A stretch of 64,000 bases of DNA. Source: Massospora cicadina (lineage: Eukaryota; Entomophthoromycota; Entomophthoromycetes; Entomophthorales; Entomophthoraceae). Where the stretch lies: the NCBI GenBank assembly GCA_022478985.1, contig JAKSZP010013540.1, forward strand, positions 1-64,000. Direction: 5' to 3'. Positions within the stretch are counted from its first letter, which is position 1; the number at the start of each line of letters is the position of its first letter. The notes beneath the pieces were generated by a model. The model was not told where the DNA came from and made no database searches. It saw only the letters and a program-made list of their open reading frames with translations. This document shows positions 22,068 to 33,900 of this stretch, piece after piece. The translations under genes and the position numbers were made by a program.

Positions 22068-22676
22068 TCACCAGAAACACCAAGTTTGGCATAGCCAAGA
22101 AACAATCGCAGAAGCTAAACTGGTGAATTGAAAAGGGCACCAGTCAGCGAATGACATATGAGGTTGATAAGCAGATGAGGCCACCATTACTGAGGAGCCC
22201 ACATCCATTTCCAGTTTTAATTGTTGCGCCAACTCAACACTCATGAAGTTCCCCGCAGCTCTGGTATCTACCAGAGCTTTGAAGGAGACTTGATGCGAGC
22301 TGACACTGATCTTCATAGGCATAAGGAAATAAGCGAAGTTTTGTTTTCTGGAAGATTCAACCGACTCACTTGCAACTAAAGAAATAATGGGCATATCAGG
22401 AGTAAGGTTGGGGTCTTTTGCTGGAGCAAAAAATGGAAGTACGAGGGTGGGGGAAACGACTTCCTCCATCTGGGCTTGAACAGAATCATTAATAGTTAAC
22501 TCTGTACCCACCAACTCGGACTCAGGGGTTACAGCAATATTGGTACCCAAGTCTACCGCTAATTCAGAGATAGGCGCGTCATCTGCTTCTATTTTGGGTA
22601 ATCCAATCAATAAATTCGCCTTCTGATAACAGGTAACATGACGGGTAAGGCGTTGATGGTGATTGCGGAGGCACAT
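22068..22676 (-). pseudogene. Element B protease region
   Basis: A 202-codon reading. Near residue 135 is F-K-A-L-V-D-T-R-A-A-G-N-F-M-S, the retroviral-type aspartic protease active site with D-T-G changed to D-T-R. Element C has the same region with D-T-G intact (60444-59947). Upstream of the active site the sequence is acidic and Ser/Pro-rich, like a linker. Confidence 0.75.
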
Positions 22677-23230
22677 ATTTGATCTACTGATCTTTGGATG
22701 GTAGACCAGACCTCATGATGAGCGGAACCCAAATCCAAGCCTAATCTAAAGACTGACTGAAGCATATCAATAGATAGGCCTGACGTGGGGGCCAGTTCAC
22801 AAAAGGTAGAAATCAAAGAACCCAAGCTAGGGGCTTCAGCCATGGCATAAATCATCTAAATAGGTGGTCTGACTGGGACACCGGGGGCTTCAGGGCGGCC
22901 AACATGACAGCCATCAGTGGGGTGGAGTCTCCTGCTTGTGAGGAAGAGCGCAAAAGACCTCTCACCCAATGGCGGGCATCCTCATCCACAGCGTCTAACA
23001 ATGCGAGCCCTTGTTGGGAATGGGATAATGCGGAAGTGTTATCAAGCACAATTGCTGTACACATTTGTGCTTCATTGGGCGCGTCAAGAACTTGATTGGT
23101 GATCTCCCAGGACGGGACACTCAAAATTCCCTCCGGGCTAGTGGAAGGAGAAGGAGATGCAGTCTGCGCAGCCTGGGTGGATTAAAGAACATTTTCCAAG
23201 GTAGAGCGGATACTTCTCCCAAAGTCAGAA
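22607..23230 (-). pseudogene. Element B short Gag-like region
   Basis: Two consecutive frames (23124-22852, 22855-22607) between the 5' LTR and protease. They look protein-like, with acidic and Ala/Leu-rich helices, but contain no capsid major homology region or CCHC knuckle that I can see. Either this is a reduced Gag or the original Gag has been deleted. Confidence 0.45.
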
Positions 23231-23354
23231 AGTGATCAAACAAACAACAAACAGCAAACTACTGATTGCGCATTCATTTGGTAAAGAGTAACCACTGCAG
23301 CGGCTAGTCTAAAGAACAAGGTGGAAGTGGCTGGAAATAATGGATAGTCAATTA

Positions 23355-24778
23355 TGTTATGGAAATGGCAGAAAAAGTTTAGACCAGCCTGCCAGTTGGG
23401 ATGTGTAAGCACCCAAAAAGCAAGCCAAAATGCCATAGGCATTGCCAACTGAATGACGTGATATGGAGCTGGGCATTGGGAGACGATGAATTGATGGTGC
23501 AGCACAGTGGTAAGTATGATCCCAACGACGAACCACACTGAACCCACTCCTGACCCAGGAGGTCTTGCTGCAGGGGGTGGGATCACTAAGATAGTCTAAA
23601 TGAGGTCAACAGCGTATGGGTCCATTTCAATTGGGTCATCAAGGAGACAGATTCTCTCATGCAAATGGTGGACATATGGCCACAAAATTCCGTGTATTGC
23701 TTCTGAAAGTTAGTGATGATGGGGTTGTAGAGCCAAAAATATTGGACTCGCTGAACCCAATTGATGATGGAGGGGGCCATAGTGACCAAGAGTACTGGTA
23801 GAGCCCATCTGGTATATGGACTGATGGGCCACAAGGGAAACGCCATCAGGGATGCGGTCAGAAGAGATAATGAAAATTATTTTGGTTTTTTGGCAAAATT
23901 TTATTTGAAGAATAGTAAGAAAATTGACCAACAATTTTCTCAGTGCTATGCAACAGATTTAATAGTGGTTGATTGGGGTAATGAAAAGCCAGGATCAGGT
24001 CCCACAATTTTAACCTAACCAGCAAATTGTTCAGGAATGGGCGGGTTTGTTCCTTGAGAACTGACATTGCAAAATTTGGCAGTGGGCTGAGTTGCTGTCA
24101 ATTTGACCTCTAACGTCCAAACCAAGGCTTGGCTACATTTCTGATGGTTGGCACAACAGCGTTTGGCCCAACGAGTGATGGGAATCACCCAAGGCCACCC
24201 CACATAGGGGCGGGTCCATTTGGTTGGGAATGGGTTCAGGACGCCCAACCCACCCGCGCTCAGTTGCTGGACCATTCTTTCAGTCAATGGTATCACATCA
24301 GCTGCAACGCCTGAATTACTAACTGGGGGCTTTAAACCCTCGTCAGTGGCGCCCAATGCTATAGACTGATCTTCAAGAATGATCCTTGATGACTTTGGTA
24401 GGAGGGTGCTTTGTTCAATTGGCATATTGGTCAAAAATGGAACTGTCAAGCGTTCTGGCCAATACCTCAGTCTTCATGCCTTTCCAGCCACTTGAGATTC
24501 AGGCATCGGCTAGATTGCCACTCAAATTAGATCTGGCCAATTTAAATTTAACAATTTTGGTGCAGATTTTGCTAATACCCCGTAACAGTTCTGCTGAAGT
24601 GAGTGTGGGTACTGGGGGTGGGATACGAAGTGAAAGAGCTGTTACCCATTGCTTGTCTACTATATGAGCGAGATCGCCCTGAGTAATGAGAGATACCGCC
24701 ATCCTCTTTGGTGTCTTTTTACTTGGGAATGGGAAGATGGCCTGATCAACAGCCAGGGGACATTCTCAGGGACTTACA
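23355..24778 (-). repeat. Element B 5' LTR
   Basis: 1424 bp; partner of 17455-18876. On the minus strand it starts TGTAAGTC and ends CCATAACA. I found no clear TGG-starting primer site directly inside it. Confidence 0.9.
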
Positions 24779-24783
24779 GTAAG
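24779..24783 (+). repeat. Target-site duplication of element B, right copy
   Basis: GTAAG, identical to 17450-17454. Confidence 0.85.
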
Positions 24784-24970
24784 GCCACCATTGATTAAAC
24801 TGTGGCTAGCAATAAAAATTGCTGACTAGTAATGGTTGGCGATGCTACACAATTAGCATCACCTGTATAAGATTTTTTCACCATCCAAGATCTATGTTTC
24901 CGCCATCACTCTTGCCCTTATTTCATATTTTAATTTTCTTAATAATGGTATGTAGCTTACTAAAAAAATG
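24784..24970 (+). mobile_element. LINE-2 3' tail, displaced by element B
   Basis: GCCACCATTGATTAAACTGTGGCTAGCAAT... aligns with the LINE-1 tail around 3505-3670 (CTAGAACTGTGGCTAGCAATGG) and with the LINE-3 tail on the minus strand. The end is approximate, near CTTAATAATGGTATG, where LINE-1 and LINE-3 have AAATAAAGTATGG. Confidence 0.7.
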
Positions 24971-25139
24971 GACTAATCCTTACAAAAAGTAAAATGGGAC
25001 TTGAGTTGGAGTATTTTTATTTGAAAAAAATATTATTTAAATTAACTTTAGTAGATTCAGAGTTATGAGCAAACAAACATAGAAAAAAGTATACAGGTCA
25101 GATTGAGAACCTTTTCCTTTTTCAAAGTCAGTCAAAATA

Positions 25140-25315
25140 CCACTTGACTAAAACAAATTGAACTTATCAAATCAGCAATCACCAACCATCCAGCCAAAAC
25201 ATTTAAGAATTGAATCAACTAAAAACACCAACTACTTGACCAAAACCAATTAAATCCATTAATCAATTAATTAGTAACTAATTCACTAGCCAAATTTAAT
25301 ACATCAACTGAACTA
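25140..25315 (+). repeat. 46-bp-type minisatellite, short copy
   Basis: Three to four degenerate units with the words ATCAACTAA, CACCAAC and CCAAAACCAATTAA, the same words that make up the longer array at 54330-54790. Confidence 0.55.
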
Positions 25316-25339
25316 CAGCTGATATATGATTTAAAACTG

Positions 25340-25570
25340 ATGCAGAAGTGACATAAAGCTATGATTCCACAAAAATATCTAAATTGAAAGCTGATCTGCA
25401 ATACAAAGCTTGATGCCTCAATTTAGTAACATCTGATCTGCAGTACAAAAGTGATTCAGAGTGATGCTATGATTCCACAAATTATTTTATTGAAATCTGA
25501 TCTGTAATCAAAAGTGAAAAGCCACAACTTAGTAGCATCTGATCCACAATCCAAAGTCTGATAAAAATGA
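25340..25570 (+). repeat. Degenerate repeats based on CATCTGATCTGCA
   Basis: GCTATGATTCCACAAA occurs at about 25358 and 25468, and CTGATCTGCAATACAAAG-like phrases occur four times between 25394 and 25560. This looks like two to four units of a 55/110-bp repeat. Confidence 0.5.
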
Positions 25571-26903
25571 TGTAAAAATAGGGTCCAGCCAATCACTTTA
25601 ATGATGAAATAAGATATTTTCTTTTATATAAAGCCTAGTGGAGTTACTCATGTTTTGCTACGGTATTTATATAATTTCAGATGATTCAAATCTTTTAACT
25701 AATATATATTTTAGATTAAACTCTCAGCCATAACAATATAACAAATAACTATCAAAAATCATTGGATATTCACCTGTTATATATAAAACTTTTTAATTCT
25801 TACTTTAGATTTTCAAAAATTCTTCATTAGTGCTCACCTTTATCACATAATGAACCTATATACCAAATTACAATTGTCTAAATTGTTATTTTTTGGAGAT
25901 ATTGTGATGAGTCAGTCAATTGTATTTCTCTTATACATACATGGAGTTTAGATTTAAATCTCCCTTATTTTCCACCTGAGCCCACACATTGCTAAACCTT
26001 AAAAGCTTAGGAGTCCCTTGACTCCCTTCCTCCTCCACCATGGACATCTAATGGTTTGCTGTTGACAGCCTGTTTAGTTGGTTTAAGTTGGATTTTGGTG
26101 TCATTTTGCTCCTTTGAGTCTTATAGCCCATTTTATTTTTTTATCATTCTCTTTTCAGTAATTCTATTCCCTGGTCAATTTACCTTGAATAAACAGCTAT
26201 ATAGATTTAAATCAAATGATAAAAATTGATTATATAAAAGTGATTGCATCAGGATTTAAACAACTGACCTTTATAAAATTAAGTTAAGAGCCAAAAGTTG
26301 AGCTGAAAATGCTAGAGGAGATACTTTTAAAATCAATTTAGTTTTTTAAAAGCTCCATACTTTATTTAAAATTAAAATTAATCAGAAAAGTAAGAGGGGA
26401 GGGTGGAATACAGTTGATTTGGCCAAGGTTAAAGGACTGGAAAGTTGAGCCACTAGTTTCCTAGCACCTCTGACCATTGGTGGTTGGTGATTGCCATCTC
26501 TAGCCACATTTCAAGCATTGATGGGCTTACAGGCCACTTGATCTTGAGTCAATTTGTTGCTTCATCATGTATGACAAGCGATCCAGTGGGAAAAGCCAAA
26601 CTCATGGCTTTATAGCACCTAGGGAATAATCATGAGAATTTTGAGATCCAATGGAGCTGATAGGAAATAATCTGAGTGATCTTCATTACCAAATTTTTGT
26701 GATGGGGGTGTTCATTGTCAAAACTCTTTGCAACGAGAGCCAAGTATATTACCATATATAATAATGGTAGATGAAGGCTCATAGTTGGATTGGGGCTGTT
26801 CTCAGGCTTTTCAGAAAAGGTCTTGTGATGGATGCATTTCCATTGGTGATTGTTCACCCAAGAGGATGTATCACCTTGTTGGCCAATACTCTTTAAATAC
26901 ATC

Positions 26904-26957
26904 ACATTTGTAATACTCGTGGCCAATATCTGCTTCCAGTTTGGTGCATATAGGGCA
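26904..26957 (-). other. LINE-3 C-terminal CCHC motif
   Basis: Cys-Pro-Ile-Cys, eight residues, His, four residues, Cys; nearly identical to LINE-1. Confidence 0.8.
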
Positions 26958-28790
26958 ATCCTTGTGCGGGTAGTCTGGTCAGATATACTTACCAGATTTG
27001 AATGCACAGTGTAGGATCTGCCAGGTGACCAACCATTGCTTTTCCATTACTAGTTGGGAGTTGAGACCTGCTATTAACTCCTTTGTTTGGTAGTTAGTGT
27101 TGTGGCCTTTTGCTTCCCAGTCATTCAGAATTTGTGATTGAGCGGGTGGGTTGTTTCTGGGTTTTGGAAGTGAATCCCCATATTTGATTGGGGTCAATTT
27201 GTAGCAAATTTTAATTATAATGGAAGAGTACTCGTGGACAATATAATTTCTTTCCTCCTAGTTTGTCATGGAAATCATTACAGAATTACAGGCCTTGACA
27301 TCCCTGTGGATTAGACCAGTATCTCAATCTGAAAGTTCGAATGACCAGCTGCCCAGGCACACTGCCCAAATGCACAGATGCCAGTAATATAGGCTTCCTT
27401 TCTATTAAGGCATTCACATGTGGTCTGCCACCCATTCGTGCAATGAGTGTGGGGAGATAGGCTCCTGAAGGCCTGGACTCTAGCCCAGTTCACATTCCAT
27501 GCTAGTTTTGGGCAGCGCATATGCGTCTGTGTTAACCTAAGGAATTATTTGGCTCAGATCCGCCAAGGGTGGGATTCAAAATCCAGAAGGCCCACGTCCC
27601 ATTCTCTCTTTGGTTTGAACAGGGTCTTTAGGTCTATTGGCGCCACTTTTGCCTTGAACCATAGGAAGGTGCGTAGCATTGTCCTGATTTTCTTCTCTAG
27701 GTTCAGGCTCATTGGCAGTATGTGGGTTACATACCATAGCTTGGAGAAGATGAATACATTGAAGGCCAACACTTTCTCCTTGAAGCATAGTCTTGCCAAT
27801 TTCCAGCATGCCATTCAGGCTGACAGACTTGATAGTACCTCGTGTTAGATTTCCAGTAACACTGGTCTTTTATCATTGAAGAGTATCCCAAGGTATCAGA
27901 TCATCTGGGAGTTCATGATTGGTGTTGTGTCAGTTGGTGGGCTGAAATTCAAGAAACCAATCCTAATCACTAAGGTTTTTCCAGGTTGATCTTCACGTTT
28001 GATGCTAACTGATATAGGCCCAGGAGCTCCTTGGCTCACTGAATTTCATTCAGTGAACTGGTACCCACTACTGTATCATCAGTGAAGTCTAACATCTTCA
28101 ATGGCATTTGGTTAGGGTGGACTAGACCCTGGAGTTTCATGTCCACCACAGCCAATAAAACGGTTACTGCAAAGTTAAAAAGAATCAGTGACATAGATCA
28201 CCTTGTCAGAGACCCTGCTTGACCAAAATATTGTTGGTTACACCATTGGTGACAATTACTCTGGTGATCAGGCCTGAGTACAGCATCAATATCCATGATC
28301 TAAAGGATTTGGGAATACCAACTGCCTTTAGTGCTGAATTTAGGAAGGACCATGCTACCCAATTGTAGGCATTCTCCTTGTCAAAAAACATAATGTACCC
28401 TGTTGGTTCCCCACATGTCCTGGAGCATATTTTTAACTGTACTGATACTATCCCAAATGCTTCAGCCCTTGATAAACCCGATTTGGGCCATATGGGGCAT
28501 TTGTAGTGCCAGTGCCATTAGCCAATTCAACAAGATGCGTGTGGGCAGCTTGTAGTAGCATTTGATAGCATGACCATATGCGAGTTCCAGAGTTGGTGTT
28601 GAAGTCCCTTTTTGTACAAGAGTAAAATTTGGGCCTCCTGGCCTCCCAGGATTTGATGCCAGGTTTGCAGGCAGTATTTGAAGAGGGTCCTGAGCTCTGA
28701 TGCAATGCATTTTCAGAATGCGTTGTAGACTTTCACGCACATGTTATCAGATCCCAGCGCTTTCATCTTTGTTGATTCTTTCAACACTTG

Positions 28791-28795
28791 TTTAA
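28791..28795 (+). repeat. Target-site duplication of element A, left copy
   Basis: TTTAA, repeated exactly at 34755-34759. Confidence 0.9.
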
Positions 28796-29646
28796 TGTCA
28801 TGTGTAGATGACATCATAGTGGAAAACAACCCCAAAGATAAGGCTGGTCGCCATGAGGCCCAAAAGGTGAAGCTACAGGGCCTCCCTGACCTGAGGCATA
28901 CCCTAGACCAACGCTGGGTATGGGCAAAATATGCGCAGGTTGGTACTAGTGGGGTGCCAAATGCCCAGTCCCTTACTATGGCCCAGGCGTTAAAATGAAC
29001 AGCCTACATAACGAATGCAGATGGTTCAGTATGATTTGTTGAGTAACAGGGTTTCAAAAACACATTCCTATATGAAATCACACGTTTGGGCTGAATCCAA
29101 CTTCAATCAATTACACGAGTGAAGTCAGTTTTGGCATATTCTACCAATTGGGATGGTAGCGTATGCCTATTGGTGGGTCAGTGCTTGGGTCCACTTATAA
29201 AAACCTTTTATTCCCCCATCAATGGTTATATATGTTTTCCCTGACCAACATTCCTTGTTAGTCGACTTCCCAAATAAACCTTTTCCCATTTTACATTCTT
29301 ACTTTTATAATATTTGGAACACTCCTGTGCACAAACCTCTTCGAGGAGGTCTCATGCTCCATTAACCTTGCCATTGAAAATACTTTGAGGCTATCCCCTA
29401 GTGCACCATTGGTTCACCCAGGTTCCCTCCAACCTGGGTCGCTTATCCCCTTTCACTTTGTGCACCACGTCGCTTTTGGTGGTTCTTTTATTATAAAATT
29501 CGCACTTTTATGCCTAAGTGTTATAGCTCCAGCACCCTCTGCTGGGCTCTAATTACTTTAGCATTAACTTCTAGTTCCCTGGTGTTGCCTGGTGCACCGT
29601 GCACTACCACGCTGGGAACAGGAGAGTTATAGAAACTCTCCTTACA
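28796..29646 (+). repeat. Element A 5' LTR
   Basis: Starts TGTCATGTGTAGATGACATC and ends TCCTTACA. Pairs with 33901-34754; the first 200 bases differ more than the rest. Contains the TATA-like box at 29191. Confidence 0.92.
29191..29205 (+). promoter_or_regulatory. TATA-like box in element A 5' LTR
   Basis: CCACTTATAAAAACC. The matching place in the 3' LTR reads CCACTTATGCAAACC, so the box is intact only in the 5' copy. An AATAAA lies about 80 bases downstream (CCCAAATAAACC), a possible polyadenylation signal. Confidence 0.45.
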
Positions 29647-29958
29647 TTAGTCGACTAAAATCTTAACTCTATGTGCACAAACTTTTTCCATGTGGAACTT
29701 TTCCAAAGTGTGAACAGTGGGCGCCAGCTGTGGGAGTCAGCTGTCATTAGCTGCACCACAGTTTCCTATTTTCTCCTGATGGTTAGAGCAACTCAGCGTT
29801 ATTATGGTTGCCTCAGACTGGAAAATATCCAACCTTCGTGCTCATACCTGGCGGATACAGACACTTTGAGTCCAAAAGTCATAATTCACTGACTTTCTAC
29901 CAAATTTGTCACTTTTGAATTAAATAAACGAGTTTCCTTTCACCAGTGCGTTCAGCCA

Positions 29959-30372
29959 ATGCCATCAGAATTGGCGCAGCTGGGCCTGGGGGCATTGGCC
30001 ATGGATAACGTTGGGCATTCCTTCACAGTTCAAGGGATAGGGTTTTTTGCGTCTAAAAACGCGTTTTATAACAAAAACCTTGTCTCTCCCTCTGAACCGT
30101 TTATTAGCTCATATGGCCTGGATGAGGACCCTATTCCTGTATATCAGATTACCCCTGAGAACCCACGTTTGACCCCTACCATGATCCGGGGCACTCAGGA
30201 AGTGGAAAAGGAACTTCGTTTTAAATATAATAATGTATATGCACCTGCAGAAGGTATGGTGAGATATGTGGCCTCAGTAGTGAGAGTGGCCAAATATCCC
30301 TCCCCCTTCTATGATTCCAACACATATGCTGATGGCTTGCTCACGCCAGAGGAAAAATTTCAGGGGAGGTAG
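29959..30372 (+). pseudogene. Element A N-terminal reading (reduced or deleted Gag)
   Basis: 137 codons open, starting about 310 bases after the 5' LTR. It is acidic and Pro/Tyr-rich with no recognised capsid helix pattern and no CCHC knuckle. The protease active site follows in another frame about 90 bases later. It may be what remains of Gag after an internal deletion, or a divergent short Gag; element B has a similarly short region. Confidence 0.45.
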
Positions 30373-30439
30373 TGGCGTTTTCTGTTTGGATAAATCCCAT
30401 TCTGGATACTTCTTATTGACTGCTACCCTCACATCCCAT

Positions 30440-31004
30440 AAGGGGAAGTTCACCACAACCATTTTGTGGATACTGGAGCCTCTAACAATTTTATTTACCA
30501 TTATCTTGCTTACTACCTTGAGTTGAGTTACTCCCCTGGTAATATGGTTAAAAGTGGGGCTTCTCAAGGTATCACTACACTGAACGTCATAGGATTAGTG
30601 GACTACCAGGTGGACGCCTATCTTCTGTCCAACCATTTTAAACTATCCAAAACATCTTGTTCCCCATTATTTTGGGTATAGAGTGGTGGAGAAAGTTTGA
30701 TGTCAGGACTAATTTGAAAGAAAACACTTTATCCTTATCTTTGGCCAATGGTCACATGTTGATTGTTCCTTTGTTGGAGGATAACGCCCAGGGAAAATTG
30801 CCTCATTGGCTTAATATTACCACTTTTAAGCTTGCCCCTTTGCTGAAGCCCTCTGTGGAGGTTCCCCTACCGTCCTTTTTTAAGGGGTTGGAATCTTCTT
30901 TTGATGCAGCATCCGCTAATACACTTCCTGAGCACTCTTATTTGATTGTGACTTTAAGCTCACTGTGGATCTGGTTCATAAATCTTCCCCTATTTACCCA
31001 TTGA
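30440..31004 (+). pseudogene. Element A protease
   Basis: V-D-T-G-A-S-N-N-F-I near 30465, an intact D-T-G aspartic protease active site. After a frame change comes I-L-G-I-E-W-W near 30668, the second conserved (hydrophobic-I-L-G) block. The reading continues to 31004 as a protease-RT linker. Protease matures the Gag-Pol polyprotein. One frameshift at about 30660. Confidence 0.75.
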
Positions 31005-31009
31005 CTGTC

Positions 31010-31735
31010 TGGGAGGAAGAGGCGTTGGATGTGTGAGTGAAGGAACAGCTAGCCAAAGGTGCAATTTTCAGCGTACCTCCCCCGTCTTCTCCCCACTTCT
31101 CTTTGTTGAGAAGGCTGATAGTACTCTACGCCCCTAAGTGGACTATATGAGCCTAAATAACGTTACTGTACCAGACCTTAATCCCATCCCTTTGGATTCA
31201 CAGATTGCACGCTATGTGGAGAAGGCGAAGGCCTTCTACAAGCTGAATTGCCTCAATGCGTTTAATCAGATCTAGAGTAAAAAGGGGCAAGAGTGGTTAA
31301 TCGCATTATGTACCAGAAAAGGGATCCTCCAGTTTCGGGTCATTCCCTTTGGGCTTAAGAATGCCCCTGCTATCTTTCAACGCCGCATTGATGCAGCGTT
31401 GGGGGACTTGTTGGGGTTATTCGCGGTTGCCTATATGGATGGTATCCTGGTGTTTTACCCTGATCAGGAGTCCCATGCAATGCACCTTCAGCAAGTGGTG
31501 GAGAGGTTAAGGGCAGCCAGCCTGACGTTGAAGATTACAAAGTGTGAACTTTTCAAGTCCAAGGTCACTTTTCTGGGCAACGTCATGTTTGACCAGGGAC
31601 ACATGATAACTCCAGACAAGGAGAAGGCTATTTGTGAGTGGCCTACCCCCCACCTCGGTCAAGGAATTGAGGAGCTTTTTGGGGACGTGTACGTTCCACA
31701 TGAAGTTCACTCCTAATCTTTCTGAGTTGGAAGCT
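31010..31735 (+). pseudogene. Element A reverse transcriptase, broken
   Basis: K-L-N-C-L-N-A-F near 31240, F-R-V-I-P-F-G-L-K-N-A-P at about 31335, and the catalytic box V-A-Y-M-D-G-I-L at about 31426, where the second Asp of Y-x-D-D is Gly. The thumb follows to about 31660. Stops occur at 31138 and 31273 in the RT frame. The Gly substitution is expected to abolish polymerisation. Confidence 0.8.
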
Positions 31736-31754
31736 CCCTTATACAAGGCTAGCG

Positions 31755-32270
31755 ATGCCAAAGTGCTTCAGTGGTCCCCACATTTTGGAGGATGCTTTCC
31801 AAGCATTGAAGTGCACCCTGTATTCCACGTCTGTTCTTCACCATGTCGACCCTGAAAAGGAGTTCATTGTGTATACTGATGCCTCCAACTTCACCATTGC
31901 GGCTGCCTTGTTACAAGTAGGCGAATATGGGGTAGAGCATCCGATGGTATATCTTTCAAGGAAAATGTCTCTGCCAGAGTTGAATTAAGCCGTTTATGAC
32001 AAGGAGTTACTAGCAGTGGTGGAGGCTCTGACATATTGGCGTCACCACTTGCATGGCTCATCCCAACCTTTATGGATACGTAAAGACCACCGTGCCTTGC
32101 TGTACTACCATGCCCCTCATGTCTTAACCCCATGGCAGATCCGGTGGCATGGGACCCTTGCTCAATTTGCATTCACATATGAGTTCTCTAAGGGCAAGGA
32201 TAATGGTTTAGCGGATGCTTTGAGCTGCAACCCTGCTTTAGCACCTGATCCCAAAGATGTAGAAGTGCAC
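31755..32270 (+). pseudogene. Element A RNase H
   Basis: V-Y-T-D-A-S-N-F-T-I-A-A near 31870 (first catalytic Asp), Y-D-K-E-L-L-A-V-V-E near 31995 (Glu), R-K-D-H-R-A-L-L-Y-Y near 32080 (Asp), and D-N-G-L-A-D-A-L-S near 32205. All four catalytic boxes are visible; a stop at 31987 and a frameshift near 31760 break the reading. Confidence 0.8.
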
Positions 32271-32479
32271 AACACCCAGGTTATAATTCATCCAAGTAAA
32301 ATTCTGTCACAACGTCCCTCTACCCTGGCCAGCGTGCCAGCGCTTGCCATTTTGAAAACACGGAGGAATATGGTATGTTCAGAAAGGTCGTCATTTCTCA
32401 GCCGCTGTCAGGAAAATATACTATGGTACTTGCAAATACGCTTCAAATCAAGAGGATCTGTCCAGGGGTTATCATGTAA

Positions 32480-33395
32480 AGTATGAGATGGTGTGGTTCC
32501 AGGGACGCCTTTGGGTACCTGCTGGACCACTGCGCCTGAAAATCATCCGGGATCATCATGATGGTATTACCATTGGTCATCCAGGGAAAGCAAAAACTTA
32601 GAGTTGATACGTCGCACCTATAGTTGGAAGGGCTTGCCTGCTCAGGTGGGGCGGTATTGTAAGGAGTTCCTGGTATGCAACCAGATGAAACCCAATCGTC
32701 AACCTTTAGCGGGTTGTTGGTACCAGCCCAAAAGTCTGATGGTCCCTGGACTTCCCTCTCAGTTGATTTCATTTTGGAAATTACCTGTTTCTGATGATTA
32801 TGATGCCATCATGGTGGTGGTGGACCTTTTTACAAAGTTCTCCCACTTCATTCCTTGCAGAACTACAATAACCGCAGCTGAGATGGTTAGGCTCTTCGTC
32901 ACCCATGTGTTTGCGCTCCATGGGGTTCCCCAAGAGATTATCAGTGACCAGGGACGTTAATTCACCTCCATCTTTTGGGAAGAGTTGTGTAAGGCTTTTC
33001 AGATTCGCCCCTGCCGTTCAACTGCCTATCACCCCCAATCAGATGGGCAGACAGAACTAGTAAACCGTGCTTGGAACAATTCCTGCAGTGTTACACCACC
33101 GCGGATCATTAAGATTGGGCTTTTCGCCTTCCTATGGCCCAATTTAGTTACAACAACACGCTGCATTCCTCGATTGGTTGTTCCCCATTTTTTGCCAGCC
33201 ATGGCTTTAACCCCGCCTTTAACATGGACCCCAGCTGTGGGTCTAAGGTTGAATTGGAGGTGGACTTTGCCAAGACAATTAAGAAGGTCCACCAGGGGGT
33301 TTCCACAAGCTTGGAGGCGGCAATGCAGGTGTATAAGGAGAACGCTGATGGGAAGCGATAAGTGGGTCCTGCGTATAAGGAAGGAGATCTCGTGA
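32480..33395 (+). pseudogene. Element A integrase, broken
   Basis: N-terminal zinc region at about 32550-32690 with both His; one Cys of the C-x2-C pair appears changed to Phe. Core: V-V-V-D-L-F-T-K near 32815, I-I-S-D-Q-G near 32938 and [10 protein letters not shown] near 33030, giving the later Asp and Glu of the D-D-E triad; a stop follows S-D-Q-G-R. C-terminal part in the frame at 33134-33361. The next frame carries the chromodomain. Confidence 0.8.
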
Positions 33396-33616
33396 TTCTT
33401 GATGCTTGTAACATCCTTATCAAGCAGCCATGCAAGAAGCTGGGATCAAAGAGGATTGGCCCCTACCGCGTTGTTAGAAAGGTGGCCATGCCTCATACCA
33501 GCTAGATCTCCCCCCCTTCCTTCCAGATCTTCTCTGTGTTTCATGAGAGCAAACTTACGTTATTTGAGGGCCCCCCACCAGAGACTCCTGAGGCCTATCT
33601 CGTAGATGGGGCGCCA

Positions 33617-33781
33617 GAGTGGGAGGTGGAAGAGATAGTTGCCTCCCGCCGTGTTAAAAGAAGACTGGAGTACCTGGTATTCTGGAAGGGCTTTGACGCT
33701 GCAGAGAACAGTTGGGTCCCAGCGCGCAACTGTGTGCATGTCCAAGATCTAATAAAGGCCTTCCACAAGCGTTTCCCCCAG
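33617..33781 (+). other. Element A chromodomain, open
   Basis: Within a 113-codon open frame (33536-33877): E-W-E-V-E-E-I-V, Y-L-V-F-W-K-G-F, N-S-W-V-P-A-R-N, then a C-terminal helix. Fits the chromodomain consensus at each aromatic and acidic position I know. Joined to the integrase C-terminus, as in chromoviruses. Confidence 0.88.
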
Positions 33782-33885
33782 GCTGCCAGATCACAATCCA
33801 AACCAACTGTTGCCGCCATGAAGTTGGCCCCTGCCACAAAAACATTTCCCTTGTGCAAGCCCCTGGAGGGGGTTTGAGAACCTTC

Positions 33886-33900
33886 GGGAGGAGAGGGTAA
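33886..33900 (+). promoter_or_regulatory. Polypurine tract of element A
   Basis: GGGAGGAGAGGGTAA directly before the 3' LTR start TGTCATG. Confidence 0.85.

Larger units (their letters stand above)
17455..24778 (-). mobile_element. Element B: near-complete chromovirus
   Basis: 7324 bp with two long LTRs of 1422 and 1424 bp, TG...CA ends and perfect GTAAG target duplications. On the minus strand the interior reads short Gag-like region, protease, RT, RNase H, integrase and chromodomain, the Ty3/Gypsy order. Chromodomains on integrase can direct insertion to marked chromatin in this family. Many stops and frameshifts. No CCHC-bearing Gag was found in the roughly 1.3 kb between 5' LTR and protease. 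It inserted into the 3' tail of LINE-2. Related LTRs are at 8801, 57300, 58455 and 60970. Confidence 0.9.
24971..26349. other. AT-rich gene-free block
   Basis: No coding region. It contains two minisatellite-like stretches (25140-25315 and 25340-25570). The part around 25720-25860 (CAGCCATAACAATATAACAAATAAC, in two pieces) resembles 54025-54110 on the other side of LINE-3. Confidence 0.6.
26630..28795 (-). pseudogene. LINE-3 reverse transcriptase and C-terminal region, broken
   Basis: Starts at the element A junction with V-L-K-E-S-T-K-M-K-A-L-G-S-D-N, equivalent to the first RT block of LINE-2. Then F-F-D-K-E-N-A-Y (28391-28206), then F-T-D-D-T-V-V-G near 28075, where both catalytic aspartates are kept, unlike LINE-1 and LINE-2. 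The K-L-W-Y-V block and the post-RT region are at 27814-27554. The 125-codon reading 27007-26630 carries the protein to its end. Several frameshifts and stops. Confidence 0.8.

Noticed and set aside
29647..29665. Primer-binding site of element A directly after its 5' LTR
   Set aside because: TTAGTCGACTAAAATC has no TGG start; self-priming as in Tf1-type elements is possible but no matching complementary 5' sequence could be shown.
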